The translations under genes were made by a program, and so were the position numbers. The notes under the pieces are model-generated. The model had not been told where the DNA came from, searched no databases, and was given only the letters and a program-made list of their open reading frames with translations. Positions 28,161 to 36,661 of a stretch of DNA of 47,025 nucleotides are shown here, piece after piece; the first letter of the stretch is position 1, and each line of letters starts with the position of its first letter. This DNA is from Pseudopedobacter sp. (GTDB lineage: Bacteria > Bacteroidota > Bacteroidia > Sphingobacteriales > Sphingobacteriaceae): contig JACMOI010000160.1 in NCBI GenBank assembly GCA_014378105.1, positions 1 through 47,025 on the forward strand. The letters run 5' to 3'.

Positions 28161-28194
28161 AAAAAAAAGAGGTTCAAAACTAATTGAACCTCTT
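28161..28194 (-). terminator. Rho-independent terminator of the RNA helicase gene
   Basis: AAGAGGTTCAA/TTGAACCTCTT stem with a six-base loop, with A8 on the left so that the minus-strand transcript ends in U8; 24 bp after the helicase stop. Confidence 0.9.
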
Positions 28195-28217
28195 AAAAAA
28201 ATAATTAACAATAATAT

Positions 28218-30146
28218 CTATTTGTCATTACGACGTCTACTGCCTCCACCACCAAATCCACCTCTGCTGCCGCCGTCTTTTTTATCATCTTTTCTTTTTC
28301 CAGAAAAATCTCTGAATCCGCCACCACTATTTCCACCACTTCTTTCTCTTCTCTCTCCGCCACCGTAGCCACCGCCACCGCTTCTTCTTTCTCCGCCACC
28401 ACTACTTCTTCTATCTCCACCTCCATAGCCACCGCTACCACTTCTTCTCTCTCCACCACCACTTCTCTCTCTTCTTTCACCACCTTCAGATCCGCCACTA
28501 GGTGCATCACCAGAAACTTCGATTCTTACATCACGTCCGTGGAAATCAATTGGCTTAAATGCCTCAGTTACTTTCTCTACAAATTCGGTTTCAACTTCAA
28601 AGAAAGAGAAAACACCTTTCATATCAATTTTACCAACAGATCTTCCGCTGATGCCTGTATTATTACAGATATAGCCCAACAAATCTCCTCTTGTAAAATC
28701 ATCTACAGCACCTAAGTTAATGAACAAACGAGTGAAACCCGCACTTGTGCCACGTCCACCTCTTTCTCCACGCTCACTTCTTTCGCCTCTTTCGCCTCTT
28801 TCTTTTCCTCTATCGTCTGCGTCAGCATTTAAGTCTCTAGCACCTTTGTAATAATCCAAGAATCTATTAAACTCTAAAGAAACAAAACGCTTAATGATAT
28901 CTTCTTTACTTATATCAATAAATTCATCCATAATACGTGGAATGTATTGATCAATTTGTTGATCGTTTACTTCTACAGTATGGACTTTATGTACTAATCC
29001 AAACAATTGTTTTTCCACTACATCAAAACCAGTTGGAACTTCGGCCTTAGTAAACTGCTTTCCAATTGTTTTTTCTATTTGGCGTATTTTACCAGTTTCT
29101 CTCGAATTGATAATCGCAATAGAAATCCCTGTTTTACCAGCTCTTCCTGTTCTACCACTACGGTGCGTATAGTTCTCAATTTCATCTGGTAAAGAGAAAT
29201 TGATTACGTGAGTTACATCATTCACATCAATACCACGAGCCGCTACATCTGTTGCAATTAACAATTGTAAGCTTCTATCGCGGTAACGCTTCATTACCTT
29301 ATCTCTTTGTTGTTGAGATAAATCACCGTGTAAAGCATCGGCATTGTAACCGTCTTTAACTAAAGATTCAGCGATTTCCTGTGTTTCAATTTTAGTACGA
29401 CAAAATACAATACCAAAAATTTCAGGATTATAATCTACAATACGTTTGAATGCTGCATATTTATCGCGAGCCTTAACGATGTAATATTCATGTTCAATAT
29501 TTACGTTACCCGTGTTTTTTGTACCCATGGTCAGCTCCTTAGGATCTGTCATGTAGTTTTGAGCAATTGCTCTAACTTCACGTGGCATGGTTGCAGAAAA
29601 CAACCAAGTTTTTTTTGTTTTTGGCGTTGTAGATAAGATATCATCAATATCTTCTTGAAAACCCATATTTAACATTTCATCAGCTTCGTCTAAAACAACG
29701 AATCCAACTTGTGAGAAATCAATGGCCTTTCTATTCAAAATGTCTTTCATACGACCAGGGGTCGCAACCACAATTTGAACACCTCTCTTAATGTCACGTA
29801 ATTGGTTCACAATATTGGCACCGCCATATACTGCTACCACGCTTGCATTAGGTAGGTTTTTTGCATAATTTTTAATGTCGTTGCTAATCTGTAAACAAAG
29901 TTCACGGGTTGGGCAAAGAATTAAAGCTTGAGGGAAATTTTTCTTGTAGTCTATTAGTTCTAAAAGTGGAAGACCAAATGCGGCGGTCTTTCCGGTTCCT
30001 GTCTGGGCTAATCCGACAAAATCGTTGCTGCCTGATAACAAAACCGGAATGGCACCTTCCTGGATTGGAGTTGGGGTTTCGAAACCTAACTCAGTTATCG
30101 CATTAACAATATCTTCACGGATCCCCAATTCATTGAATGGGTTCAT
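28218..30146 (-). CDS. DEAD-box RNA helicase with DbpA-type RNA-binding domain and RG-rich tail
   Basis: ATP-dependent RNA helicase, probably in ribosome assembly or mRNA decay in the cytosol. 642 residues. Motifs: Q-motif TPIQEGAIP, Walker A AQTGTGKTAAF, PTRELC, DEAD, SAT, and HRSGRTGRAG. A DbpA-like RNA-binding domain lies at about residues 470-550 (FTRLFINLGAVDDFTRGDL, ISGRSVGKIDMKGVFSFFEV). A short RG/RS stretch precedes it (RGERGERSERGERGGRG), and the last 85 residues are Gly/Arg/Ser repeats with tandem GGGERRSGGGGYGGG units. Such tails bind RNA and promote condensation. The leader carries a strong promoter and an 18-bp palindrome. It resembles DeaD/CsdA, though the exact orthology is unclear. 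Confidence 0.95.
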   Translation of the reverse strand: MNPFNELGIREDIVNAITELGFETPTPIQEGAIPVLLSGSNDFVGLAQTGTGKTAAFGLPLLELIDYKKNFPQALILCPTRELCLQISNDIKNYAKNLPNASVVAVYGGANIVNQLRDIKRGVQIVVATPGRMKDILNRKAIDFSQVGFVVLDEADEMLNMGFQEDIDDILSTTPKTKKTWLFSATMPREVRAIAQNYMTDPKELTMGTKNTGNVNIEHEYYIVKARDKYAAFKRIVDYNPEIFGIVFCRTKIETQEIAESLVKDGYNADALHGDLSQQQRDKVMKRYRDRSLQLLIATDVAARGIDVNDVTHVINFSLPDEIENYTHRSGRTGRAGKTGISIAIINSRETGKIRQIEKTIGKQFTKAEVPTGFDVVEKQLFGLVHKVHTVEVNDQQIDQYIPRIMDEFIDISKEDIIKRFVSLEFNRFLDYYKGARDLNADADDRGKERGERGERSERGERGGRGTSAGFTRLFINLGAVDDFTRGDLLGYICNNTGISGRSVGKIDMKGVFSFFEVETEFVEKVTEAFKPIDFHGRDVRIEVSGDAPSGGSEGGERRERSGGGERRSGSGGYGGGDRRSSGGGERRSGGGGYGGGERRERSGGNSGGGFRDFSGKRKDDKKDGGSRGGFGGGGSRRRNDK

Positions 30147-30160
30147 GATTATAAATAAGA

Positions 30161-30178
30161 TTTAGCAACATTGCTAAA
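30161..30178. promoter_or_regulatory. 18-bp palindrome in the RNA helicase leader
   Basis: TTTAGCAA-CA-TTGCTAAA, a perfect 8-bp inverted repeat, between the promoter and the start codon (about 15 bp before the ATG). It could be an operator at about +1 to +20 or an RNA hairpin near the ribosome-binding region. Confidence 0.45.
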
Positions 30179-30185
30179 CTGGGCG

Positions 30186-30217
30186 CAAAGATAGAGTTTT
30201 AAATTAGTATAAGCAAA
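30186..30217 (-). promoter_or_regulatory. Promoter of the RNA helicase gene
   Basis: On the minus strand TTTG (30217-30214), a 20-bp spacer, then TATCTTTG (30193-30186): a full match to TTTG-N20-TAnnTTTG. Start expected near 30179, a leader of about 33 nt. The rest of the gap, 30218-30412, shows nothing recognisable. Confidence 0.7.
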
Positions 30218-30412
30218 CTTATGTAAGTAATTGATTTTTAATTTGTTTGATGTTAGAAATAAGAATGTTTATGTTGTTTTTGAGATAGTAAACCTATCCG
30301 CAATGTCTATTTTTGAAATAGCCTTCATCTGAAAGTTATAGGTCTACAATTTAAATTATAAAAAAGTCTGTCCGAAAAGTATGCAAGGATATCGTTGCCT
30401 TTAACAATTAGG

Positions 30413-31666
30413 TCATTCTAAAAATAAAGCATCATCCTCATCATTTGTCAAATTTAATTTCACTATGTCTTTGCCGGCAATCCCTTCTACAGAACCACTG
30501 ATATGCACCGCATTTAACAATACTTTTTCCAATTGCTTTTCCCTGGCTTTCCACATCTTTTCCATGGCATTGCGTTCGGTTTGTATGCTCATCTTCATAC
30601 TCATAAAACCCTCACTAATGGCATTCCATTGACTCGAAAATTCTGAGCTGGTGAGGTAATCATATAGCATGTGCATTTTATCTCCACGGTTTTCTTGAGA
30701 CTTGGTGGCCGAGAACAGTTTAATTAAACCCTCTCTTAATACATAGGCTACAGCCTTCAACTCCTCAAAAGAGCAAATCCAAACGCCGTCTTTTTCTCCA
30801 AAACAATCCATTCCCTTTGGGTAACATTGAGTTACAATTAAAGCAACATCGGCGCCTACGCTAATTTTGTCTTTCTTCAGTTTTTCTATCCAATCGCCAC
30901 CAAAATCTTTAGTACGCTTGCTTTCATAAATAATTTTTCCGCACTCTTGTCCGCTATTGTTGCGCACTAACTGGATACAATCTGCTCCACGTACCCCTTT
31001 ACCAACCTCGCTAATCATATCAAAAGGAAAACTTGTTCTTAGTAATTCTTCTAATATCAATTCCTGCACTTCACCTTGTAATTGCATAGATCCCTGCTCG
31101 GCTTTTCTGCGCATTTCATCGGCTAACTTCTTTTGATCGTCTAGTTGTTTTTCAAGCTCTTTTAATCGTAATTGATGTTCAGTATCTTTCAATTGACTTT
31201 TCTCGTTCTCTTGTTTTCGTATTTGCTCCGTTAAAGAATTTCTTTCTTCCTGCAATTTTCTTTGCATAGAAATCTCCATCTCGGCTTCTTTATTCTTTAG
31301 CTCCGACTCTTTTTTTAAGAATTCTAATTCTTTTGTACGAGCTAATTTTAATTTTTCTCCACTTTCTTGGTTAGCTATTTCAAGTACTTTAAGCTGATTT
31401 TCAAAATCAGTAGTAATACTTTTCTTCAGGCTTTCTTCTAATTGCTTTTGCAATTGGGATTTTTCTGTAGCTAGTTGTTTCTCAAACAATAATACTTGTT
31501 GCTTTTCTTTTTGAAGATAATCTTGTTCTTTTTTTAGAAATTCAGCTTCTTTGTTTTTGGTGTAATCGGCCATTTGCTGGCGTAGAGTCTTCTTATATTC
31601 TTCAGCCATTACCTCCTCAATAGGGAATGAATGGCCGCAGCTTGGACATTTTACTTCTGTAGACAT
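30413..31666 (-). CDS. DUF2130 protein (zinc ribbon, coiled coil, nuclease-like domain)
   Basis: 417 residues from the ATG at 31666 (MSTEVKCPSCGHSFPIEEV); an upstream in-frame start would add 26 unconserved residues. The N-terminus holds half a zinc ribbon, CPSCGH. Residues about 20-215 are a long Lys/Glu/Gln/Leu-rich coiled coil. The C-terminal DUF2130 domain (about 220-400) has MISEVGKGVRGADCIQLVRN and GKIIYESKRTKDFGGDWIEKL, with Asp, Glu and a Lys in the spacing of PD-(D/E)XK nucleases. The function is unknown; a DNA- or RNA-acting role is inference. The first line of its 5' region is divergent from the DUF2892 gene, 108 bp away. Confidence 0.85.
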   Translation of the reverse strand: MSTEVKCPSCGHSFPIEEVMAEEYKKTLRQQMADYTKNKEAEFLKKEQDYLQKEKQQVLLFEKQLATEKSQLQKQLEESLKKSITTDFENQLKVLEIANQESGEKLKLARTKELEFLKKESELKNKEAEMEISMQRKLQEERNSLTEQIRKQENEKSQLKDTEHQLRLKELEKQLDDQKKLADEMRRKAEQGSMQLQGEVQELILEELLRTSFPFDMISEVGKGVRGADCIQLVRNNSGQECGKIIYESKRTKDFGGDWIEKLKKDKISVGADVALIVTQCYPKGMDCFGEKDGVWICSFEELKAVAYVLREGLIKLFSATKSQENRGDKMHMLYDYLTSSEFSSQWNAISEGFMSMKMSIQTERNAMEKMWKAREKQLEKVLLNAVHISGSVEGIAGKDIVKLNLTNDEDDALFLE

Positions 31667-31773
31667 AGATGATATAACGATTAATCTAATTAAGGTATGA
31701 TAATTTTTTAAGATTGGAAATCTAAATTTAAGAATAGGCATCATGATTGCTATCTCTAAATAAAAAAGTGACT

Positions 31774-32064
31774 ATGATGATTATTGAAAAAATTATGGAG
31801 ATCAAGGATACTTTTGAAGAAACCTTTCTCAAAGAAGATATTTATACAAACATTGGTAAAACAGAAAGAATTTTATCTATTGTTGGAGGCACCTATATTG
31901 CTTTCAAAGGAATTAGAAATATTCTTTCATCGCCAATAATGGCTTCAGGCGAATTAGTAGTAGGCTACAAATTACTACAAAGAGGAATATCTGGATATAG
32001 CAAGATTACTGAGAAATTAGAAAATGAAATTGAAGGCCCAGAGCCAATTTTGATTATCAAATAA
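31774..32064 (+). CDS. DUF2892-like small membrane protein
   Basis: 96 residues from the ATG at 31774 (a second ATG follows at once; an in-frame TTG at 31747 is less likely). The middle, NIGKTERILSIVGGTYIAFKGIRNI, is the typical DUF2892 opening, followed by a second hydrophobic stretch (IMASGELVVGYKLLQRGISG). The family usually forms two membrane helices; the ends here are charged. Function unknown. The gene is divergent from DUF2130 and convergent with DUF4293, with a shared hairpin between. Confidence 0.7.
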   Translation: MMIIEKIMEIKDTFEETFLKEDIYTNIGKTERILSIVGGTYIAFKGIRNILSSPIMASGELVVGYKLLQRGISGYSKITEKLENEIEGPEPILIIK

Positions 32065-32074
32065 TTTTTAGACA

Positions 32075-32109
32075 AAAAGTGGCTGCAAATTTATCTACAG
32101 CCACTCTTT
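32075..32109. terminator. Bidirectional terminator between convergent genes
   Basis: Stem AGTGGCTG/CAGCCACT with a 12-base loop. The minus-strand reading ends in U5, the plus-strand reading in CTTTAA, so it is better for the DUF4293 transcript. Confidence 0.65.
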
Positions 32110-32178
32110 AATATTTGAAAAAGATTCTCAATTTGTTAGTAGTTTTTTAGCTACAATCTTATCTAAAACTCAGATAAA

Positions 32179-32640
32179 TTATCTTAACCTATCTGCACTT
32201 TTAACCAGCCTATCGTCTCTTTGAATTCCTCTCCCAGCCAAAACTAAAAATAAAATAGCTACAGACGTCAAACCTGCACCAATATTATAATCACTAATTA
32301 CCAAATTGGTATTCGCAGCAGATTTTATAGTTTGGGATATCCAAAAACTAAAGGCAATCATAACGACTACAAAGCCATAGACCATTGCTAATTGACGCTT
32401 TCTATTTTTGAATTGGAAAATTAAAACTATAGGGATTAATCCCAATATGGCAGTCGCAATTGTCATTAATATAAATGGTTCCGTTTGTACGACTTGATTG
32501 CTTACTGTTTCATAAACGCCTGTAATTTTTATTTGACGGGCACCTTCGGATGTCAAAGTATTCACCACAGGAAAAATAAAAAGCGCATAAATAGCAATTG
32601 AAGCTAATAGCAAATAAATGGATTGGATTCTTTGTATCAT
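32179..32640 (-). CDS. DUF4293 integral membrane protein
   Basis: 153 residues with four hydrophobic segments (IYLLLASIAIYALFIFPV, FILMTIATAILGLIPIVLIF, LAMVYGFVVVMIAFSFWI and GAGLTSVAILFLVLAG) and the family start MIQRIQSIYLLL. A basic tail ends the protein (RDDRLVKSADRLR). DUF4293 is restricted to Bacteroidota and often lies near truA, as here (divergent, 84 bp apart). The function is unknown. A -7 box, TAACTTTG on the minus strand (32665-32658), lies about 18 bp upstream. Confidence 0.85.
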   Translation of the reverse strand: MIQRIQSIYLLLASIAIYALFIFPVVNTLTSEGARQIKITGVYETVSNQVVQTEPFILMTIATAILGLIPIVLIFQFKNRKRQLAMVYGFVVVMIAFSFWISQTIKSAANTNLVISDYNIGAGLTSVAILFLVLAGRGIQRDDRLVKSADRLR

Positions 32641-32657
32641 TTTTTAATTTGGAATTT

Positions 32658-32665
32658 CAAAGTTA
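32658..32665 (-). promoter_or_regulatory. -7 box for the DUF4293 gene
   Basis: TAACTTTG on the minus strand, matching TAnnTTTG, with a leader of only about 11 nt. No -33 element at normal spacing. Confidence 0.35.
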
Positions 32666-32724
32666 TAAGTTTAAAATTCAATTTTAACCTTTAAATTTCC
32701 AATTTTTAAGACTTATTTTACAAA

Positions 32725-33489
32725 GTGAATAGCTTACATCGTTATTTTTTAGAAATCAGTTATAAGGGAACAGCCTATCACGGATGGCAAATACAACCAA
32801 ATGCTTTAACAGTACAGGAAGTAGTAAACACCGCCTTAAAAACTTTTTTTAGAGAAGGGATAGAGACATTGGGCTGTGGAAGAACTGATACTGGAGTTCA
32901 TGCAACTCAATTCTACCTCCATTTTGATTCAAAAGACAAATTTGGTTCAGCTGATAAAACAATTAGAGGCCTCAATTCTATTCTTCCTTCAGATATTGCG
33001 GTAAAAAATATTTATGAAGTTGGTCCAAATGCTCATGCTCGATTTGATGCTATTCTAAGATCTTATGAATATCATATTCATTTTAAGAAAAATCCTTTTA
33101 AAACAGATAAAAGCTGGCTTTTAAGAGATAAATTGAATGAAGCCGCGATGAATGAAGCCGCTAAAATAATTATGGAATATGACGATTTTGGCGCTTTTTG
33201 TAAGGCTAATGCTGATAACTTTACCAACCAATGCAAGGTGACAAAATCCAAGTGGGAAATTAAGGAAGATGGAATAATTTATCACATTTCAGCAAACAGA
33301 TTCCTCAGAAATATGGTTAGAGCAATTGTTGGAACTTTGATAGATATTGGTAAAGGTAAAATTGGTCCAGAAACAATGCATCAAATTATTAAAAGTCAAA
33401 ACAGATCAGCAGCAGGAGCATCAGTTCCAGCTTGTGGTTTATATTTAACAGAAGTTCAATATCCTTACATAAATATTATTAATGGCTAG
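32725..33489 (+). CDS. truA: tRNA pseudouridine synthase A
   Basis: Makes pseudouridine at positions 38-40 of tRNA anticodon arms. 254 residues from a GTG at 32725; no ATG is available before the conserved RYFLEISYKGTAYHGWQIQP. The catalytic aspartate is in GCGRTDTGVHATQF (about residue 56). Later blocks are HARFDAILRSYEYHIHF and FLRNMVRAIVGTLIDIGKGK, as expected. The last eight bases overlap the ABC transporter start, so the two are co-translated. Cytosolic. Confidence 0.95.
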   Translation: MNSLHRYFLEISYKGTAYHGWQIQPNALTVQEVVNTALKTFFREGIETLGCGRTDTGVHATQFYLHFDSKDKFGSADKTIRGLNSILPSDIAVKNIYEVGPNAHARFDAILRSYEYHIHFKKNPFKTDKSWLLRDKLNEAAMNEAAKIIMEYDDFGAFCKANADNFTNQCKVTKSKWEIKEDGIIYHISANRFLRNMVRAIVGTLIDIGKGKIGPETMHQIIKSQNRSAAGASVPACGLYLTEVQYPYINIING

Positions 33490-35278
33490 TGAAGTAACCG
33501 GAAAAACTTACGATTGGGGATTACTCAAAAGAATTTTTAGATATGCGAGACCTTATAGGAGTAAATTTTTCTGGTCGGTATTTCTAACTTTATCTGTTGC
33601 TGGAATTGCACCAATCCGCCCACTATTGATTCAAAAAACATTAGATCAATATGTTTTTTTTAATGATACAAGCGGGTTGTTAAATATGACGATATTAATG
33701 ATCGTCTTATTGCTGCTACAAACATTTATCCAATATTTTCAAACATTCTTAACCAATTCTTTGGGTCAATCTGTTATCAAAGATTTGCGGATTGATGTTT
33801 TCAATCATGTGACCAAACTGAGGTTAAAATATTTTGATAAAACACCTATTGGACAGTTGATTACCAGAACAGTGTCTGACTTAGAAACTATTGCTGATAT
33901 CTTTAGCGAAGGTTTAATCTCTATCATCGGCGACAGCCTAACTGTTATAACCATTATTGGTGTGATGCTTTACCAAGATTGGAGGTTAACCTTAGTAGTA
34001 TTAATTCCGATGCCGATTTTGATGTTAGCTACTTATATTTTTAAGGAAGCCATTAAGGTCGCTTTTCAGCAAGTTAGAACGCAAATTTCTTTATTAAACA
34101 CCTTTTTACAAGAACATATCAGCGGTGTAAGTATTATTCAATATTTTGCCCGAGAAGATCAGGAGTTTAGAAAGTTTGATGATATTAATGCCAAGCATCG
34201 GGATGCACATATCAGGTCTAATTGGTATTATTCTATATTTTTTCCGGTAGTTGAGATTATTTCTGCCATTTCTATTGGATTATTGGTTTGGTATGGTTCT
34301 AAAAGTATTTTAAACAATCAGGTTTCTCCTGGTGTTGTAGTTGCTTTCATCATGTATATTAACATGCTGTTTGTTCCTATTCGGCAATTAGCTGATAAAT
34401 TTAACACGCTGCAAATGGGAATGGTTGGCGCAGATAGGATTTTCGCCGTTTTAGACACTAATGAAAAAACAAAAAATATAGGGACATTAACATCATCGAA
34501 AGTTACTGGAGAGATTGAGTTTTCAAATGTTTGGTTTTCTTATAAACAAACGGATGAGATGCCATCAGCTGATGAATGGATTTTAAAGGATATTTCTTTT
34601 AAAGTGAAAGAAGGAGAAACTTTAGCCTTAGTGGGTGCAACCGGAGCTGGAAAGTCATCCACCATAAATATTCTGAATAGATTTTATGAAATCAGTAAAG
34701 GGGAAGTTAAAGTGGACAATGTGAATATTATTGATTATGAATTAGGATTTTTAAGGTCTCAAATTGCGACTGTTTTGCAGGATGTTTTTCTTTTTTCAGA
34801 TACCATCCAAAACAATATCAGCTTAAACAATCCTGATGTCACACTAGATCAAATTATTTCTGCTGCTAAAGATGTGGGCGCACATGATTTTATCATGAGG
34901 TTACCTGGCGGCTATCAATATGATGTGCAGGAACGTGGTGCTACATTATCTGTTGGACAAGCACAGTTAATTTCTTTTATCAGAGCCTTAGTTTATGAAC
35001 CAAAAATCCTAGTTTTAGACGAAGCTACGTCATCTGTAGACACAGAAACTGAAGAATTGATTCAAAAAGCAATTGAAAAATTAATGATGGGTAGGACATC
35101 TATAGTAATTGCACATCGTTTGTCGACCATTCAGAATGCCGACCGGATTATTGTTTTGGATCATGGAGAAATGATGGAAAGTGGCACTCATCAAGAGCTT
35201 TTAAAGTTAGATGGTTATTACAAAAAACTATATGATCTGCAGTTCAGTTCTGCTGGAATAAATAAGTTAGCAGATTAA
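33482..35278 (+). CDS. ABC exporter, fused permease and ATPase (MsbA/multidrug type)
   Basis: 598 residues. Residues about 15-320 form a six-helix type IV transmembrane domain with the coupling-helix region VTKLRLKYFDKTPIGQLITRTVSDLETI. The nucleotide-binding domain holds Walker A GATGAGKSST, Q-loop VLQDVFLF, signature LSVGQ (Val in place of the second Gly of LSGGQ), Walker B ILVLDEATSSVD and the switch histidine in IAHRLSTI. Expected to work as a homodimer in the inner membrane; the cargo (lipid, drug or other) is not known. The start overlaps truA by eight bases, the operon continuing to the symporter 45 bp later is possible. Confidence 0.94.
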   Translation: MASEVTGKTYDWGLLKRIFRYARPYRSKFFWSVFLTLSVAGIAPIRPLLIQKTLDQYVFFNDTSGLLNMTILMIVLLLLQTFIQYFQTFLTNSLGQSVIKDLRIDVFNHVTKLRLKYFDKTPIGQLITRTVSDLETIADIFSEGLISIIGDSLTVITIIGVMLYQDWRLTLVVLIPMPILMLATYIFKEAIKVAFQQVRTQISLLNTFLQEHISGVSIIQYFAREDQEFRKFDDINAKHRDAHIRSNWYYSIFFPVVEIISAISIGLLVWYGSKSILNNQVSPGVVVAFIMYINMLFVPIRQLADKFNTLQMGMVGADRIFAVLDTNEKTKNIGTLTSSKVTGEIEFSNVWFSYKQTDEMPSADEWILKDISFKVKEGETLALVGATGAGKSSTINILNRFYEISKGEVKVDNVNIIDYELGFLRSQIATVLQDVFLFSDTIQNNISLNNPDVTLDQIISAAKDVGAHDFIMRLPGGYQYDVQERGATLSVGQAQLISFIRALVYEPKILVLDEATSSVDTETEELIQKAIEKLMMGRTSIVIAHRLSTIQNADRIIVLDHGEMMESGTHQELLKLDGYYKKLYDLQFSSAGINKLAD

Positions 35279-35323
35279 GCAAAATTTCTATCTTGCATTG
35301 TAAACCTAAATTCTGATTCTTCA

Positions 35324-36586
35324 ATGAAGAAAATAATTAATCACCTAAGCTTTCAAGTTCTTATTGCCATTGTTTTGGGTGTTTTATTTGGCATCTTTTT
35401 TCCAGGTTCTGCTGCATCTGCTAAATTGGTAAGCCAAACCTTTATTAACATGATCACTATGTTAATCGCTCCTATCATTTTTTTTACCATCGTTTTGGGT
35501 ATAGCTAGTATGGATGATATGAAAAAAGTAGGCAGAGTAGGAGGAAAAGCATTACTTTATTTTGAAGTGGTGACTACATTCGCAATAGTCATTGGTTTAT
35601 TTTTAGCCAATTGGATGAAGCCAGGAGTTGGTTTAAATATGATAATTCCAGATGCATCTAAAATTCAAGAATACGAAGCGGGCGCATCCCAAATAGAATG
35701 GTCGTCTTTTATCACTCATATAGTCCCTCATAACATCATAGACTCATTTGCCAAAGGTGATATTTTACAAATTTTATTTTTTGCCATTCTATTTGGTTAT
35801 GGTTTAACCAAATTGGGCGCTGCTGGTGCTTCTTTAATTAGCACTTTTAATAAGATCAATAAAGTTCTTTTTAACATGATGAAATTCGTCATGAAACTAG
35901 CGCCTTTAGGTGCTTTTGGAGGCATTGCGTTTACCGTGGGCACTTATGGTTTACAAGCCCTATTACCCATGGGTAAATTGATGTTAGCCGTTTATTTAAC
36001 GATGTTTCTATTCATTTTTATTGTTCTTAATCTAATTTGCAGGTTATATCAGTTTAGTTTATGGAAGTATCTAAAATTTATTAGACAAGAAATATTAATT
36101 GTTTTAGGAACTTCTTCATCAGAATCAGTTTTGCCAAGCATGATGGAAAAGATGGAGAAATTTGGTTGTTCGAAATCAGTCGTTGGTTTAGTTATTCCAA
36201 TGGGATATTCTTTCAATTTAGACGGAACATCTATTTACCTTTCTATGGCTGTGATATTTTTAGCACAAGTTTTTAATATAGAAATGTCTTTAGGGACACA
36301 ACTTACTATTATTGGCGTGTTGATGCTAACTTCAAAAGGAGCTGCAGCTGTAACCGGAGGAGGATTTATTGTGTTGGCATCTACCTTAACAGTCTTAAAG
36401 ATAATTCCTGTAGAAGGTATGGCTATATTATTAGGAGTAGACAGATTTATGTCTGAAGCAAGAGCCATCACCAATATGATTGGTAACGGAATCGCATCCG
36501 TAGTGATTGCCAAAAGCGAAAAGGAATTTGATGAGCTTAAGTATCAAAATGCAATTAGCCCGCAATTTGACGATAAACTGAATTAA
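35324..36586 (+). CDS. Dicarboxylate/amino acid:cation symporter (DAACS family)
   Basis: Inner-membrane uptake of acidic amino acids or C4-dicarboxylates driven by Na+ or H+. 420 residues with about eight membrane helices and two re-entrant hairpins. Signatures: FINMITMLIAPIIFFTIVLG near the N-terminus, the HP1 serine-rich loop LGTSSSESVLPSMMEKME, the NMDGT-like motif GYSFNLDGTSIYLS, HP2 LTSKGAAAVTGGGFIVLAST, and GVDRFMSEARAITNMIGN near the end. GltP/DctA cannot be told apart by eye. Probably co-transcribed with the ABC exporter, with no terminator visible between. Confidence 0.93.
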   Translation: MKKIINHLSFQVLIAIVLGVLFGIFFPGSAASAKLVSQTFINMITMLIAPIIFFTIVLGIASMDDMKKVGRVGGKALLYFEVVTTFAIVIGLFLANWMKPGVGLNMIIPDASKIQEYEAGASQIEWSSFITHIVPHNIIDSFAKGDILQILFFAILFGYGLTKLGAAGASLISTFNKINKVLFNMMKFVMKLAPLGAFGGIAFTVGTYGLQALLPMGKLMLAVYLTMFLFIFIVLNLICRLYQFSLWKYLKFIRQEILIVLGTSSSESVLPSMMEKMEKFGCSKSVVGLVIPMGYSFNLDGTSIYLSMAVIFLAQVFNIEMSLGTQLTIIGVLMLTSKGAAAVTGGGFIVLASTLTVLKIIPVEGMAILLGVDRFMSEARAITNMIGNGIASVVIAKSEKEFDELKYQNAISPQFDDKLN

Positions 36587-36611
36587 AAAGCATAGTTTTC
36601 AATTTAAAACC

Positions 36612-36642
36612 TTTGAGATTCTTCTCGATTCTGTTAGCTTTG
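36612..36642 (+). promoter_or_regulatory. Promoter of sucD
   Basis: TTTG (36612-36615), a 19-bp spacer, then TAGCTTTG (36635-36642), a full match to the Bacteroidota consensus. Start near 36649, so the leader is only about 13 nt. Confidence 0.7.
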
Positions 36643-36661
36643 CGCTACCAAAAAAATAATA

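Noticed and set aside
27252-28211. Long start of the MORN protein (319 residues)
   Set aside because: The extra 33 residues precede a clear signal peptide that begins at the ATG at 28112.
28205-28510. 101-codon ORF rich in Val/Glu/Ala on the minus strand
   Set aside because: Alternative frame of the repetitive Gly/Arg tail of the RNA helicase; composition follows from the repeat.
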